From assembly GCA_964562985.1 (NCBI GenBank), contig CAZLWE010000014.1, positions 1 to 59,699 of the forward strand: 59,699 nt of DNA. The letters run 5' to 3'. Numbering within the stretch: position 1 is the first letter of the stretch; each line of letters starts with the position of its first letter. Shown piece after piece: positions 9,614 to 18,698 of this stretch. Position numbers and translations under genes: made by a program. This DNA is from SHLQ01 sp964562985. Lineage in GTDB: Bacteria > Actinomycetota > Acidimicrobiia > Acidimicrobiales > SHLQ01. The notes beneath the pieces are model-generated. The model saw nothing but the letters and a program-made list of their open reading frames with translations, was not told the origin of the DNA and did not search any database.

Positions 9614-9958
9614 CAACTAGCCAATCGGTCTGTACATGGCTCGGCTATAGCAAAGGATTGGCACAAATCGAATATTTGCCGAGGCGCGCCGAAGCAGTGG
9701 GTTTGGATGACCCAAGCCACTTGCTCCAGCGTGTTCGATTGCGCTGCCATACAAAGTGTTTTCGACATTCGATATGTATGAACTAAAGAGCAGTTCGAAC
9801 TACGCGTGTAGCGACGGGTATGCCGTATGCACCAGCTGCAGCCACAAAACGTAGTTATTTGGTCTTACAACCTGGGGAGAGGGGCGAGGGAAAACTCCTA
9901 TACGCCTCCACCCGATTCGGTGCCGACAGGCGCCGGGTCAGGTCGAGTCCTACGAGGT
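9614..9958. other. gene-free stretch between HD-GYP and DUF2237 genes
   Basis: About 345 bases carry no credible gene. It must hold the promoter and leader of the HD-GYP gene (minus strand). Just upstream of that start, reading on the minus strand, CCAATC and GATTGG can pair, and so can TAGCC and GGCTA. The two right arms overlap, so these helices exclude one another. No tRNA or known riboswitch consensus could be matched by eye. Confidence 0.4.
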
Positions 9959-10315
9959 CTACGCCGCGTTGGCGCGGAGATCGGCGATATCGGCCCACTC
10001 CAGGGCCTGGGCGTGGGTTGCCTCGAGTACTACCCGCGGAGCGACACCGGCTTCGAAGGCGTCGACCCACCTGCTCGCGCAAAGACACCAGCGGTCTCCG
10101 GCGTTTAGGCCCGCAAAGCCATATTCCGGGCGAGGGGTGGACAGGTCGTTTCCTTGTTCCTTTGAGAACTGCAAAAAGGCATCGGTAACGATGGCGCAAA
10201 CGATGTGGAAGCCCCCGTCCTGCGGGTGAGTTTCACAGCACCCGTTTCGGGTGAATCCGGTGAGCGGGTTCGTGCTGCACGACTCGAGCTCACTCCCGAG
10301 AACATTCTTCGCCAT
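9959..10315 (-). CDS. DUF2237 family protein
   Basis: This 118-residue protein is a near-complete match in length and order to the DUF2237 family. NVLGSELESCSTNPLTGFTR is followed by GCCETHPQDGGFH, SKEQGNDLSTPRPEYGFAGL and GDRWCLCASRWVDAFEAGVA. Several conserved cysteines (C-S-T, G-C-C, W-C-L-C) suggest metal binding or redox use, but no activity is established for the family. The open frame starts upstream at 10435; ATG 10315 (MAKNVLG) is the family-typical start. It diverges from addB, 80 bases away. Confidence 0.88.
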   Translation of the reverse strand: MAKNVLGSELESCSTNPLTGFTRNGCCETHPQDGGFHIVCAIVTDAFLQFSKEQGNDLSTPRPEYGFAGLNAGDRWCLCASRWVDAFEAGVAPRVVLEATHAQALEWADIADLRANAA

Positions 10316-10395
10316 ACCTAAGTCTGCCAACGCTCTTGCTGGTTGCCACAACTTCTCGCCAGATCTGTCATTGCTCGCATCTACTATGGCGGTCG

Positions 10396-13300
10396 ATGCT
10401 GATCTCGCAAGTTCCGGCCGGACGCACCTACACAATCGCGGTTCGCGATGCGATCGCCGAGGCGAAAGCTGGAGACCCCTTGCGTGCGGTTCGCGTGGTC
10501 GTCCCGTCCAATATTGCTGGCCTCAGCCTGCGGCGAATGTTGGGTTCGGCGTTGCTTACCGAGAGTGGGTCCTTACTCGCCAGCCAGGGCATCGCGAACG
10601 TCAGTTTCTCTACGCCGTTCCAGTTCGCCTCGTCGCTCGCGGCGCCAACGCTCGCTGCATCGGGTCAACGCCCGCTCACCACCCCGGTCCTCGCTGCGGC
10701 CGTGCGCCATGTGCTCTCGACGAATCCGGGCCGCTTTGGTGCGGTTGCCGAACATGTAGCCACCGAAACCGCCCTCATTCGGGCCTATGGCGAGATCACC
10801 GAAATGCCTCCAGCGAAACGACGGGCACTTGCCGACAATGCGTCTGCACGCACCAACGACCTGCTCAGCTTTGTCGAGGCGGTGGGGGAGCACCTGCAAT
10901 CGGGTTCGTCGCTTCGATTCCACGACGAATACGCGGTTCTGCACGCAGCCGCTGCTGCACTAGATAAGGCGCCGGTCGATGAGGCCATCGTGTTGGCGGG
11001 CCCGTTTAGCCAAGGATTGGCCGCCCTCGAGTTCTTGCAATCGGTTTCTGAGCATCTCTCGACTCGAATGGTCTTGTCGCTCACCGGCGATGTCGAGGTC
11101 GACGACGCAAGTCGGGGCCAGGCCCAGCTCATCAGCGGCGAGTCGGTCGATGTGGTCAGTGCAGACCTTGCGTTGCCTACGCACATGTTTCCCACCGCCG
11201 ACCCCGACGAGGAGGTGCGGGCCGTTGTTCGTCAGATCCTCACCGCAGCCGAGCGCGGCGCGCGGTTCGACCGCATGGCCGTATTCGTGCCCGTGCGATC
11301 GCCTTACCTTCGTTCGATTCGTGAGCAGTTCGAGCAAGCCAACATTCCAAGTGCCGGCCCCGATCACCGCGCGTTGGGCGACTCGATGGTTGGGCGGCTG
11401 CTGTTGAGGCTGCTGGGCATCGCCGATTCCGCACTGTCGACAACGCCCGACAAACGCTTCGAACGCGAAAGCGTGCTGGCGTTGGTCGAGGCAGCGCCGC
11501 TGCGTGGCCCCGACGGCCGGCGTATTCGATCAGGGCCGTGGGAAAACATCTCCCGGTCGGCGGGCGTGGTGTCGGGCATCGACGACTGGACGGACCGCCT
11601 CACCTCACACGAACTGTCGCTTACCAAGCGACTCGACGACGACCGCTCCGAGTTATCAGCTGGTGCCCGTTCTGGGTTCGAACGCGAGCGCAAGGCCGCC
11701 TCTGAGCTGCGTCAGTTCGCCGAGTGGTTGGAAGCACTCACCGATCCCAGCGAGGTCGGGCAATCGTGGTCGCAGCGCGCTGCGTGGGCCCGACAAACCT
11801 TGCAACAATTGCTGCCTGCAGAGAGCCGACGCAGCAGCTGGCCCGAAACCGAGGTCGAAGCCGCCGAACGAGTCGACAAACTTCTCACCCGCGTCAGCGT
11901 CCTCGATGAGATCGAACCGAACCTCACGTCGGCTGCGTTTCTTCGCGCCATCCAACTCGAACTCGATGCTCCCGCTGGCCGTCGTGGACGGTTCGGAACC
12001 GGCGTGTTGGTGGCACCGTTGGCGTCAGCTATTGCCCTCGACCTCGACGAGGTTTTTGTGCTGGGAATGGCCGAAGGCGTGTGCCCGCGTCCCATCCGTG
12101 AAGACACGTTGTTGCCCGATGCCGAGCGAGCGTTCACCAACGGGGGTTTGCTCACCCGGCTCGACCGCATGCGCGAAGAACGTCAGCGCTATCTGCACGC
12201 CTTGGCGTCGGGTAGCGCGTCGGTCACCCTCCTGCTCCCAGTTGGCGACCACCGCTCGGGGCGTAAGCGCACCGCATCGCGGTGGTGGGTCGATGCTGCA
12301 CGCGACCTGACCAACGACCCAGAACTCAACTCAGAAACATGGCATGAAGCCCCGCTGTTTGCGGGTGTCTCGGCTGGTTCCTACCAGCAAGCTCTCACGA
12401 CCGCAGTCGGTGCTGGCATGGCAACGTCGGCGGCCGACTATCAGCTACACCTCGTGCACGCCGCCCAGCTGCAAGGCCTCGATCCGTTGGCCGATGACTC
12501 CCAGTTCGAACTTGCTGGCCGGGTTCGGCGCGGCCTCGACCTCACGTCGAACCGGCTTTCGGGGTTCAACCGATTCAACGGCGACTTGGGCGACGTCGAC
12601 GTTCCACCGGTTGTTGCCGATACCAAGCCCATCAGTTCAAGCCGTTTGGAATCCTGGGCGAAATGCCCGCGCAAGTTCTTCTTTGAGCAACTGCTTCGGC
12701 TCGGCGAGATCGAGCGTCCCGAAGAGATCTCCGAACTCAGCGCAATGGACAAGGGCAACCTCTATCACCAGATCCTCGAGGACTTCATTGCCGAATCGTT
12801 GCCCGACGCCGCGCACGCCTTCGACGACCCGAACTACGTCTGGACCGACGACGACAGAACACGTTTGTTTGCCATTGCCGAGGAGCGTTACGACGAATAC
12901 GAAAAGCTCGGTCGCACCGGGCGGCCAATCTTGTGGGCGATCAAGAAAGAGGAAACTAACGCCGACCTCGATGCGTTCCTTCGTGCCGACAACAAGATGC
13001 GTGCCGAGATGCAGTCGTTGCCCGAAGAGGTCGAGATGGCCTTTGGCCTACCGAACCGCACCACTTCGGTTGACGAGCCAGCCGCGGAGGTCACGCTTCC
13101 CGATGGGCGAGTGCTTCGGCTGCGTGGCTTTATCGACCGGCTCGACCGACGCACCAGCGGCGGCGTTCCCATCGTGCATGACTACAAAACCGGCGGCGGC
13201 AAGGGGCAAGAACAAAAGAAGTTCGACGAAGACGCTGTTCTCGGCGGCACCAAACTTCAGCTCGGTGTGTACGCAGAGGCGGCCAGGCAACGATTCGAGA

Positions 13301-13632
13301 CCGATCGGGCCGAGGCGTATTACTGGTTCACCTCCGCGAAGGGGAAGTTCAAGCGCGTTGGTTACGCCTGGACCAGCGACAAGAGCGAACGGTTCACCGA
13401 TGTCGTCGAAACGATTGTCGAGGGCATCGAGCGGGGCGACTTCCCACCTAACCCTGGCGACTTCAGCACGTTCTTCGGTGACTTTGAAAATTGCGGCTTT
13501 TGCCCGTTCACGCGTATTTGTCCCGTCGATCGCGACGAGGAATTGGAGCAGGCGATTCGGTCGGGTCGACTGGTCGACTACGTCAACATGCATCAGCCCC
13601 CGAGCGACGAGGCGGGGGAGGACGCGTCATGA
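10396..13632 (+). CDS. addB: AddB-like subunit of AddAB helicase-nuclease (Fe-S, PD-(D/E)XK nuclease)
   Basis: The 1078-residue protein is the non-motor subunit of an AddAB double-strand-break resection enzyme. Its N-terminus (VPAGRTYTIAVRDAI) keeps the place of a Walker A loop but lacks the lysine, so it probably does not hydrolyse ATP. The C-terminal nuclease has DYKTG (Asp929, Lys931) and the iron-sulfur staple cysteines Cys757, Cys1033, Cys1036 and Cys1042 (C...C-x2-C-x5-C), as in AddB. ATG 10396 was chosen over the upstream in-frame ATG at 10336, which would add 20 unlikely residues. It overlaps addA by an ATGA, which indicates coupled translation. Many actinobacteria use AdnAB instead, where both subunits have motor domains. 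Confidence 0.87.
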   Translation: MLISQVPAGRTYTIAVRDAIAEAKAGDPLRAVRVVVPSNIAGLSLRRMLGSALLTESGSLLASQGIANVSFSTPFQFASSLAAPTLAASGQRPLTTPVLAAAVRHVLSTNPGRFGAVAEHVATETALIRAYGEITEMPPAKRRALADNASARTNDLLSFVEAVGEHLQSGSSLRFHDEYAVLHAAAAALDKAPVDEAIVLAGPFSQGLAALEFLQSVSEHLSTRMVLSLTGDVEVDDASRGQAQLISGESVDVVSADLALPTHMFPTADPDEEVRAVVRQILTAAERGARFDRMAVFVPVRSPYLRSIREQFEQANIPSAGPDHRALGDSMVGRLLLRLLGIADSALSTTPDKRFERESVLALVEAAPLRGPDGRRIRSGPWENISRSAGVVSGIDDWTDRLTSHELSLTKRLDDDRSELSAGARSGFERERKAASELRQFAEWLEALTDPSEVGQSWSQRAAWARQTLQQLLPAESRRSSWPETEVEAAERVDKLLTRVSVLDEIEPNLTSAAFLRAIQLELDAPAGRRGRFGTGVLVAPLASAIALDLDEVFVLGMAEGVCPRPIREDTLLPDAERAFTNGGLLTRLDRMREERQRYLHALASGSASVTLLLPVGDHRSGRKRTASRWWVDAARDLTNDPELNSETWHEAPLFAGVSAGSYQQALTTAVGAGMATSAADYQLHLVHAAQLQGLDPLADDSQFELAGRVRRGLDLTSNRLSGFNRFNGDLGDVDVPPVVADTKPISSSRLESWAKCPRKFFFEQLLRLGEIERPEEISELSAMDKGNLYHQILEDFIAESLPDAAHAFDDPNYVWTDDDRTRLFAIAEERYDEYEKLGRTGRPILWAIKKEETNADLDAFLRADNKMRAEMQSLPEEVEMAFGLPNRTTSVDEPAAEVTLPDGRVLRLRGFIDRLDRRTSGGVPIVHDYKTGGGKGQEQKKFDEDAVLGGTKLQLGVYAEAARQRFETDRAEAYYWFTSAKGKFKRVGYAWTSDKSERFTDVVETIVEGIERGDFPPNPGDFSTFFGDFENCGFCPFTRICPVDRDEELEQAIRSGRLVDYVNMHQPPSDEAGEDAS

Positions 13633-16600
13633 GTACCGACGAAGCACTACTAGTGAGCGACGAAAAGTCGCGCACTGCCATCAAAAAGGACCTCAACCGT
13701 ACGCTCTTCGTCGAAGCCGGCGCCGGTACGGGGAAGACCACCGCGCTCGTTGGTCGAATCGTCGAGCTGGTGCTTACCGACGACTCGACGGTGCAAGTTC
13801 CGCTCAGTCAGATCGCTGCGATCACGTTCACCGAAGCTGCAGCCGCCGAGTTGCGCGAGCGAATCCGCATCAAGTTTGAGGAGGCGTTGCGCTATGCCCA
13901 GGCGAAGGGCAATGCGGAGCGGGTCGACCGCTGTCGGAAGGCGTTGGCCGACGCAGACATCGCTGCCGTATCGACGCTCCATGCGTTCGCCCAGCGGCTG
14001 CTGTCAGAGTTTCCCGTTGAGGTTGGGGTGCCGCCACGAGTAGAGGTCATCGACGAGGTGCGCTCGCAACTGGCATTCGACCGACGTTGGTCGCTGTTCC
14101 TTGACTCGCTTTATGACGACCCCGACCTCGAAGAGTTCATCGTTCGGGCCTCGATCCTTGGCGTGAAGCTCAGCGGTCCACAACTTCGCAACATCGCCCA
14201 ACAATTCGACGATAACTGGGATCGGTTATTGGACGTGCAGGTTCCGGCCACCCGGCCAACACCAGTCGACTTTGCGGGCGTGCGCGAGCACATCCACCTG
14301 GTCCGTGAGCTTCCCAAAGAATGCAGTGACCAAGACGACAAGTTCTGCGCCCACATTCGAAACGAGTACGAGCCGATCTTTGGTCGCTTCGACCAGGCCA
14401 CCACCGACCACGAACGGTTACGCGTTGTCGGCGCTATTTCGAATCTTGGACCTGGCAACGGGGGAGCTAAGGGGAATTGGGGCGGCGACGTTGCTTCAGC
14501 AAAGCAGGTCGCCAAAGATCTGTTCGCCTATTGCGAGGAGTTGCTGGCCGTCGTTGCCAGCGACACACTCACGCAGTTCGCCGGAAAGATCGCCGTGTTC
14601 ACCCGCGAGTCGGCCGAAGTTCGCCGCAGTGAAGGATTGCTCGAGTTCCACGACCTGTTGGTGCTCGCCCACATCTTGCTTCGCACCGCCCCCGAGGCCA
14701 GGGCGTTACTGTCGCAGCGCTACCGAGTGCTGATGCTCGACGAATTTCAAGACACCGACCCCATCCAAATCAGTCTCGCATTGCTGCTGGCCTCGTCGGT
14801 TGAGGGCCAATTCGACGGCGCGTGGTCTGATCTTTCACCCAATGACGGTCGGCTCTTCATGGTCGGCGACCCCAAGCAGTCGATCTACCGGTTTCGTCGG
14901 GCCGACATTGCGCTCTTCCTAGAGGCCCGGGCACGTTTCACCGAAGGCGAAGTGTCGTTGCAGCGCAACTTCCGAACCGTCGAGCCAATCGTCGCAACCG
15001 TCAACGCGCTGTTTAGCGAAGTAATGGCCGAGGAAACCGAGTCGCAAGCCAAGTACTCGCCCCTGGTGGCAAACCGCACCGATGCGTCGGCGAGCGATCA
15101 CCGCCCGATCGTGTTCGGTGGGCCTCATTCGGTGACGGCCCGAGAAATTCGGGAGGCCGAAGCAGCAGACGTGGCCTCGCTCATCGTCGACATTCAGTCC
15201 AATAAGGCCAACTGGCAGATCTTCAAAAAGGACGTGGGTTGGGTCGACCCAAAACTGAGCGATATCACCATTCTGCTGCCCACACGTACGTCGATGTCGC
15301 AGCTATCCCACGCGCTCGACGACAAGGACATTCCATTTCGAGCCGACACCGGAACGTTGGTCTATGAAACCCAAGAGATCAAAGACCTGCTGAGCGTGCT
15401 GTCGGCCATCGACGACCCATCCAATGAGATAGCGCTGGTCGCCGCACTGCGGTCTCCGCTCTACGCATGCGGATACGACGACCTCTACGCGTTCCGAAAT
15501 GGTGGCGGAGCGTTCGATATTCGGGTGCCGATCGTCGATGCGTTGCAAGGCACGACGGTTGCGGCCGGTATCGAGCACCTGCACGCATTGACCAAGCGCC
15601 GGTGGTGGGACGAACCCAGCCAACTGCTCATGCGGGTCATCGACGACCGATTCGCGATGGCGCTCCCTGCACACGGCCGCCGTGCCCGAGACACATGGCG
15701 CCGGATTCGCTACGTCGTCGATCAAGCCCGTGCCTTCGCCGAAGCTGGTGGTGGCGACCTACGCGAGTACCTCGAATGGACCCGCCTGCAAGGCGCCGAT
15801 GGTTCCCGAGCCCACGAACCAATGCTTGCCGAGCCCGATGACGACGCCGTGCAGATCATGACCATTCACGGCTCGAAGGGCCTCGAATTCCCGATTACCA
15901 TCATCTCGGGCCTCACCACCCAATTAGGGCGAGGTCGATCGGTTGGCGAGGTCATCTGGGGCGAGGCTGGCGAAATGCCCGAGGTCAAGGCAACGAGCGC
16001 GGTCAGCACGAAGCACTTCGACTTGGCGAAAGAACTCGACGACGAGATGGGCGGGCCCGAGCGCGACCGTCTGCTCTACGTGGCGTTGACCAGGGCGAAA
16101 GATCACCTGGTCATGAGCGGGCATCACGCCGTCGACAAAGACGGAAATCCCAAAGTCAGCCACGGAGGAACCCTCTACGGCTTTGCTCAAGCAACGGGCG
16201 CGGACCTCGTTCGCACACCCACTGGCCAAGCACCGCTGTTTTCGCCAACAGCGCACCTCTCGCCGGACGAGGAAGTGCCAACGTATGCGTTGCCCACTCG
16301 CTCCGACTGGAGTCGTCGTCACAATGAGCGTGTCGAGAACGCCCAAGTTCGATCGGTCTGGTCGGCCACGGCAATCGCCCAGGCCGCGAGCGCTCGCAAC
16401 TTCGCTGACGACCACGACGACTGGGTCGATGATTCGGTGTCTGACGATGACGAAGGCCTCGACGACCAGCAATTGCCTCCGCAGGTCTATCGACGTGGTC
16501 GAGCAGGGACCGCCATCGGCACCGCGGTGCACGGTGTGCTGCAGTTCCTCGACCTCACCGCTGTGGACGACGCTGACATCGACTCGCTCAGCGATGCGCA

Positions 16601-17069
16601 AGCCTGGGCTGAGTCGGTACCTGAACATATCGAGACCATCCGGGCATCGGTGCGTTCAGCGTTGCAAGCCCCAATAGTCGCGAGTTGCTCGACGGCACGC
16701 CACTGGAAAGAGTTGTTCGTCGCCGCTCCGGTCGGGGGAGTCACCATCGAGGGGTACGTGGACCTCTTGGTCGAGACCGCAGATGGGCTAGTGGTCGTCG
16801 ACTACAAAACCGACTCCGTTCGCAACGTTGCTGAGGTAGACGCCAAGCTCGAACGCTACTCATTGCAGGGTGCTGCCTATGCCGCTGCCGTGGAAGCGGC
16901 AACCGGGCTCACGGTCGTCGACGTGCAGTTCGTGTTCGCTCGACCCGACGGGCCCGTCGTGCGATCTGTCGACGATCTTGTGGTTCGTCGCCAACAGGTA
17001 ATTTCGGCGACTCAGCCGGTTGTCCAGAGCGATGTTGTCAATAGCGGTAATGTTGCGATCGACCAATAG
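13629..17069 (+). CDS. addA: AddA-like UvrD-family helicase-nuclease subunit
   Basis: This 1146-residue SF1A helicase drives DNA unwinding in the AddAB complex. Visible motifs are Walker A EAGAGTGKTT (~residues 29-38), LDEFQDTDPIQ (motif II), GDPKQSIYRFRRAD (motif III), IMTIHGSKGLEFPI (motif V) and LLYVALTRAKDHL (motif VI). A C-terminal RecB-type nuclease domain carries VVVDYKTDSV with Asp1058 and Lys1060. The ATG at 13629 overlaps the addB stop. The longer frame from 13491 is merely readthrough into addB. Length and domain order are normal for AddA. The next gene follows after 22 bases and may be co-transcribed. Confidence 0.9.
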   Translation: MSTDEALLVSDEKSRTAIKKDLNRTLFVEAGAGTGKTTALVGRIVELVLTDDSTVQVPLSQIAAITFTEAAAAELRERIRIKFEEALRYAQAKGNAERVDRCRKALADADIAAVSTLHAFAQRLLSEFPVEVGVPPRVEVIDEVRSQLAFDRRWSLFLDSLYDDPDLEEFIVRASILGVKLSGPQLRNIAQQFDDNWDRLLDVQVPATRPTPVDFAGVREHIHLVRELPKECSDQDDKFCAHIRNEYEPIFGRFDQATTDHERLRVVGAISNLGPGNGGAKGNWGGDVASAKQVAKDLFAYCEELLAVVASDTLTQFAGKIAVFTRESAEVRRSEGLLEFHDLLVLAHILLRTAPEARALLSQRYRVLMLDEFQDTDPIQISLALLLASSVEGQFDGAWSDLSPNDGRLFMVGDPKQSIYRFRRADIALFLEARARFTEGEVSLQRNFRTVEPIVATVNALFSEVMAEETESQAKYSPLVANRTDASASDHRPIVFGGPHSVTAREIREAEAADVASLIVDIQSNKANWQIFKKDVGWVDPKLSDITILLPTRTSMSQLSHALDDKDIPFRADTGTLVYETQEIKDLLSVLSAIDDPSNEIALVAALRSPLYACGYDDLYAFRNGGGAFDIRVPIVDALQGTTVAAGIEHLHALTKRRWWDEPSQLLMRVIDDRFAMALPAHGRRARDTWRRIRYVVDQARAFAEAGGGDLREYLEWTRLQGADGSRAHEPMLAEPDDDAVQIMTIHGSKGLEFPITIISGLTTQLGRGRSVGEVIWGEAGEMPEVKATSAVSTKHFDLAKELDDEMGGPERDRLLYVALTRAKDHLVMSGHHAVDKDGNPKVSHGGTLYGFAQATGADLVRTPTGQAPLFSPTAHLSPDEEVPTYALPTRSDWSRRHNERVENAQVRSVWSATAIAQAASARNFADDHDDWVDDSVSDDDEGLDDQQLPPQVYRRGRAGTAIGTAVHGVLQFLDLTAVDDADIDSLSDAQAWAESVPEHIETIRASVRSALQAPIVASCSTARHWKELFVAAPVGGVTIEGYVDLLVETADGLVVVDYKTDSVRNVAEVDAKLERYSLQGAAYAAAVEAATGLTVVDVQFVFARPDGPVVRSVDDLVVRRQQVISATQPVVQSDVVNSGNVAIDQ

Positions 17070-17091
17070 AGCGAGTGCAAGGGGTCGAATT

Positions 17092-17667
17092 ATGAGCGGA
17101 CAGATGTCTGATGTGGTGGTCGTAGACGATGTGGAGTACGCCATCGTCGAGCCATTGCCCGACGCCTTATTTGATGTCCGAGCGCAGGGGGTCAAGCCGG
17201 TGATGATGCACACGGCCAACACCCGCGGTGTTTTCGCTCGGTACCGAGTTGAGGAAGGGGTGCTGATCCTCTCGGACATTCAGGTCGGATCCGTGGAAGC
17301 CCCTCCGCCTATTGGTGGTGTGGAAGCAACGACCGATGAGTACGGACAGACGTGGACCTACCTCGAACTCGACCTACCTCTCGAGTGGACCGGTGACCTG
17401 ATTGTTGGCGCTGACCCGATTCTGGATCTCTACGTGCACGCGGGTTTCCTCCCTGCCTGGCATTACGAGCGAGTCCTCGCCTTCGATATCGAAGGAGGTC
17501 GAGTGCAGTCGAGCGAAGACCGAAGCACCCAGGCCGCCGCATTCCGAGCTGAGCGAACCGGAGGAACTGGCGAGGATGGAGTTGGCTCGGACGCGCAGGA
17601 TGAAGGCATCTTTGAGCGATTTCTCGACTCGATAAAGCTGCGCCTCGGTCTTCCCGACGACGACTAA
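17092..17667 (+). CDS. hypothetical protein, 191 aa
   Basis: I do not recognise this protein. It is acidic and probably soluble, with a beta-rich look (VVVVDDVEYAIVEPLPDALF, DEYGQTWTYLELDLPLEWTG) and a polar C-terminus ending in a basic-acidic helix (FERFLDSIKLRLGLPDDD). There is no signal peptide or transmembrane segment. ATG 17092 is preceded by AAGGGG at a suitable distance and was preferred over ATG 17020, which would overlap addA. It sits 22 bases after addA on the same strand, so it may be the third gene of that operon, and it converges on the FKBP gene. Confidence 0.65.
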   Translation: MSGQMSDVVVVDDVEYAIVEPLPDALFDVRAQGVKPVMMHTANTRGVFARYRVEEGVLILSDIQVGSVEAPPPIGGVEATTDEYGQTWTYLELDLPLEWTGDLIVGADPILDLYVHAGFLPAWHYERVLAFDIEGGRVQSSEDRSTQAAAFRAERTGGTGEDGVGSDAQDEGIFERFLDSIKLRLGLPDDD

Positions 17668-17686
17668 GCCCTCTTGTGGTTTGCTC

Positions 17687-18634
17687 CTAGCGAATTCCGT
17701 TGATCAGAAGTTCGACGACGAGCGTCGGCTCCGGTGGGAGACCGTTTGCCTCAGGGTTCTCGATCCCAAGCTCCGGTGGGACAATGACACGCAGCCACGA
17801 GCCCACAGCGTTGCCCTCAATCGCTTGGTCCAAGCCAACAAGTAGCAGCGAAGGGTCAGCTCCGATTTCGGTGACCGTCGGCTGCCCCTGAACAAACGTT
17901 GATGCGATTTCCTGGCCCGTCTCCTGAACCAATGCCACGAAGTGAACTTCGATAATGTCGCCGAGTTCCACGATCTCCCCATCGCCTTCCTCAAGCACTT
18001 CGACCTGAAGTTCGGTGACGGGCTCCGGAGCGTTCTCCACGTCGGGTGGAGTGATCGCTGCGACGAGATCGACGACGAAGTACAGCGGGCTGTTGGCTGG
18101 AATAGCCGGACTCGGCGACTGCGCGCCATATGCCTGCTCGGGTGGAATCGCGAGAATTCGTCGGCCACCTTCTTGCATGCCGACAATGCCTTCGTCCCAG
18201 CCTTGAATGACGCGCCCCTGGCCGAGAGGGAAGCTGAACGTATCGCCGCGATCCCAGCTGGCGTCGAACTCGCTTCCGTCGGCGAGCACGCCGACGTAGT
18301 GCATGACCAGAAGATCGCCAGGCTGGGCAGCGTTGCCGTCTCCCGCGATCAGGTCGGTGATGCCGAGGGTCAGTGGAGCATCGCCCTCGGGGGCGATTGA
18401 ATCGGGCTTACCGCCGTTGATCTCATCGGTCGAACCAGCAACCACGTCTACGGTTGCTTCGAACACTTCGTCACCGGAGGTCGCGGGTGCTTCTCCACCT
18501 GAGGCCTCCGATGCATCTACCGCTGCATCGTCGGCTGATGCGGTGGCGGTGTCTGCTTCCGAGCCACATGCGAAGGCCACAAGTGCGATGGCTACAAGCA
18601 GAAAGCGAAGGGGGGTTGGTACGTTCTTTGTCAC
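17687..18634 (-). CDS. FKBP-type peptidyl-prolyl isomerase lipoprotein with two FKBP domains
   Basis: An N-terminal lipoprotein signal (hydrophobic core 9-22, lipobox VAFAC with Cys23) and an acidic Ala/Thr-rich spacer lead to a first FKBP domain at ~95-193 (MHYVGVLADGSEFDASWDRG, IQGWDEGIVGMQEGGRRIL, IPPEQAYG). A second, more divergent FKBP-like domain occupies ~208-315 and has lost most active-site aromatics, so it is probably a substrate-binding or chaperone module. It should act on the outer face of the membrane in folding secreted proteins. The start is GTG 18634. It stands alone between converging 17092 and diverging 18699. Confidence 0.88.
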   Translation of the reverse strand: MTKNVPTPLRFLLVAIALVAFACGSEADTATASADDAAVDASEASGGEAPATSGDEVFEATVDVVAGSTDEINGGKPDSIAPEGDAPLTLGITDLIAGDGNAAQPGDLLVMHYVGVLADGSEFDASWDRGDTFSFPLGQGRVIQGWDEGIVGMQEGGRRILAIPPEQAYGAQSPSPAIPANSPLYFVVDLVAAITPPDVENAPEPVTELQVEVLEEGDGEIVELGDIIEVHFVALVQETGQEIASTFVQGQPTVTEIGADPSLLLVGLDQAIEGNAVGSWLRVIVPPELGIENPEANGLPPEPTLVVELLINGIR

Positions 18635-18698
18635 CTCAAAACACTACCGCTAGTGGCCAGCTTCTAGACCGCGCCTAGAGCGCGAGTACTCTCGCAGC

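Noticed and set aside
9614..9720. possible c-di-GMP (GEMM) riboswitch ahead of the HD-GYP gene
   Set aside because: The conserved GCAAA-type tetraloop receptor and P1a/P1b segments could not be found.
9880..9960. tRNA-like GGTCGAGTCCTACG segment
   Set aside because: The T-loop is missing its TTC and no acceptor, D-arm or anticodon stem can be folded around it.
9820..10188. 122-residue plus-strand open frame upstream of addB
   Set aside because: It overlaps the well-conserved DUF2237 gene on the other strand and is composed of Arg/Pro/Ser shadow sequence.
13491..13628. extended N-terminus of addA
   Set aside because: It lies wholly inside addB; the ATGA overlap at 13629 gives a normal family start.
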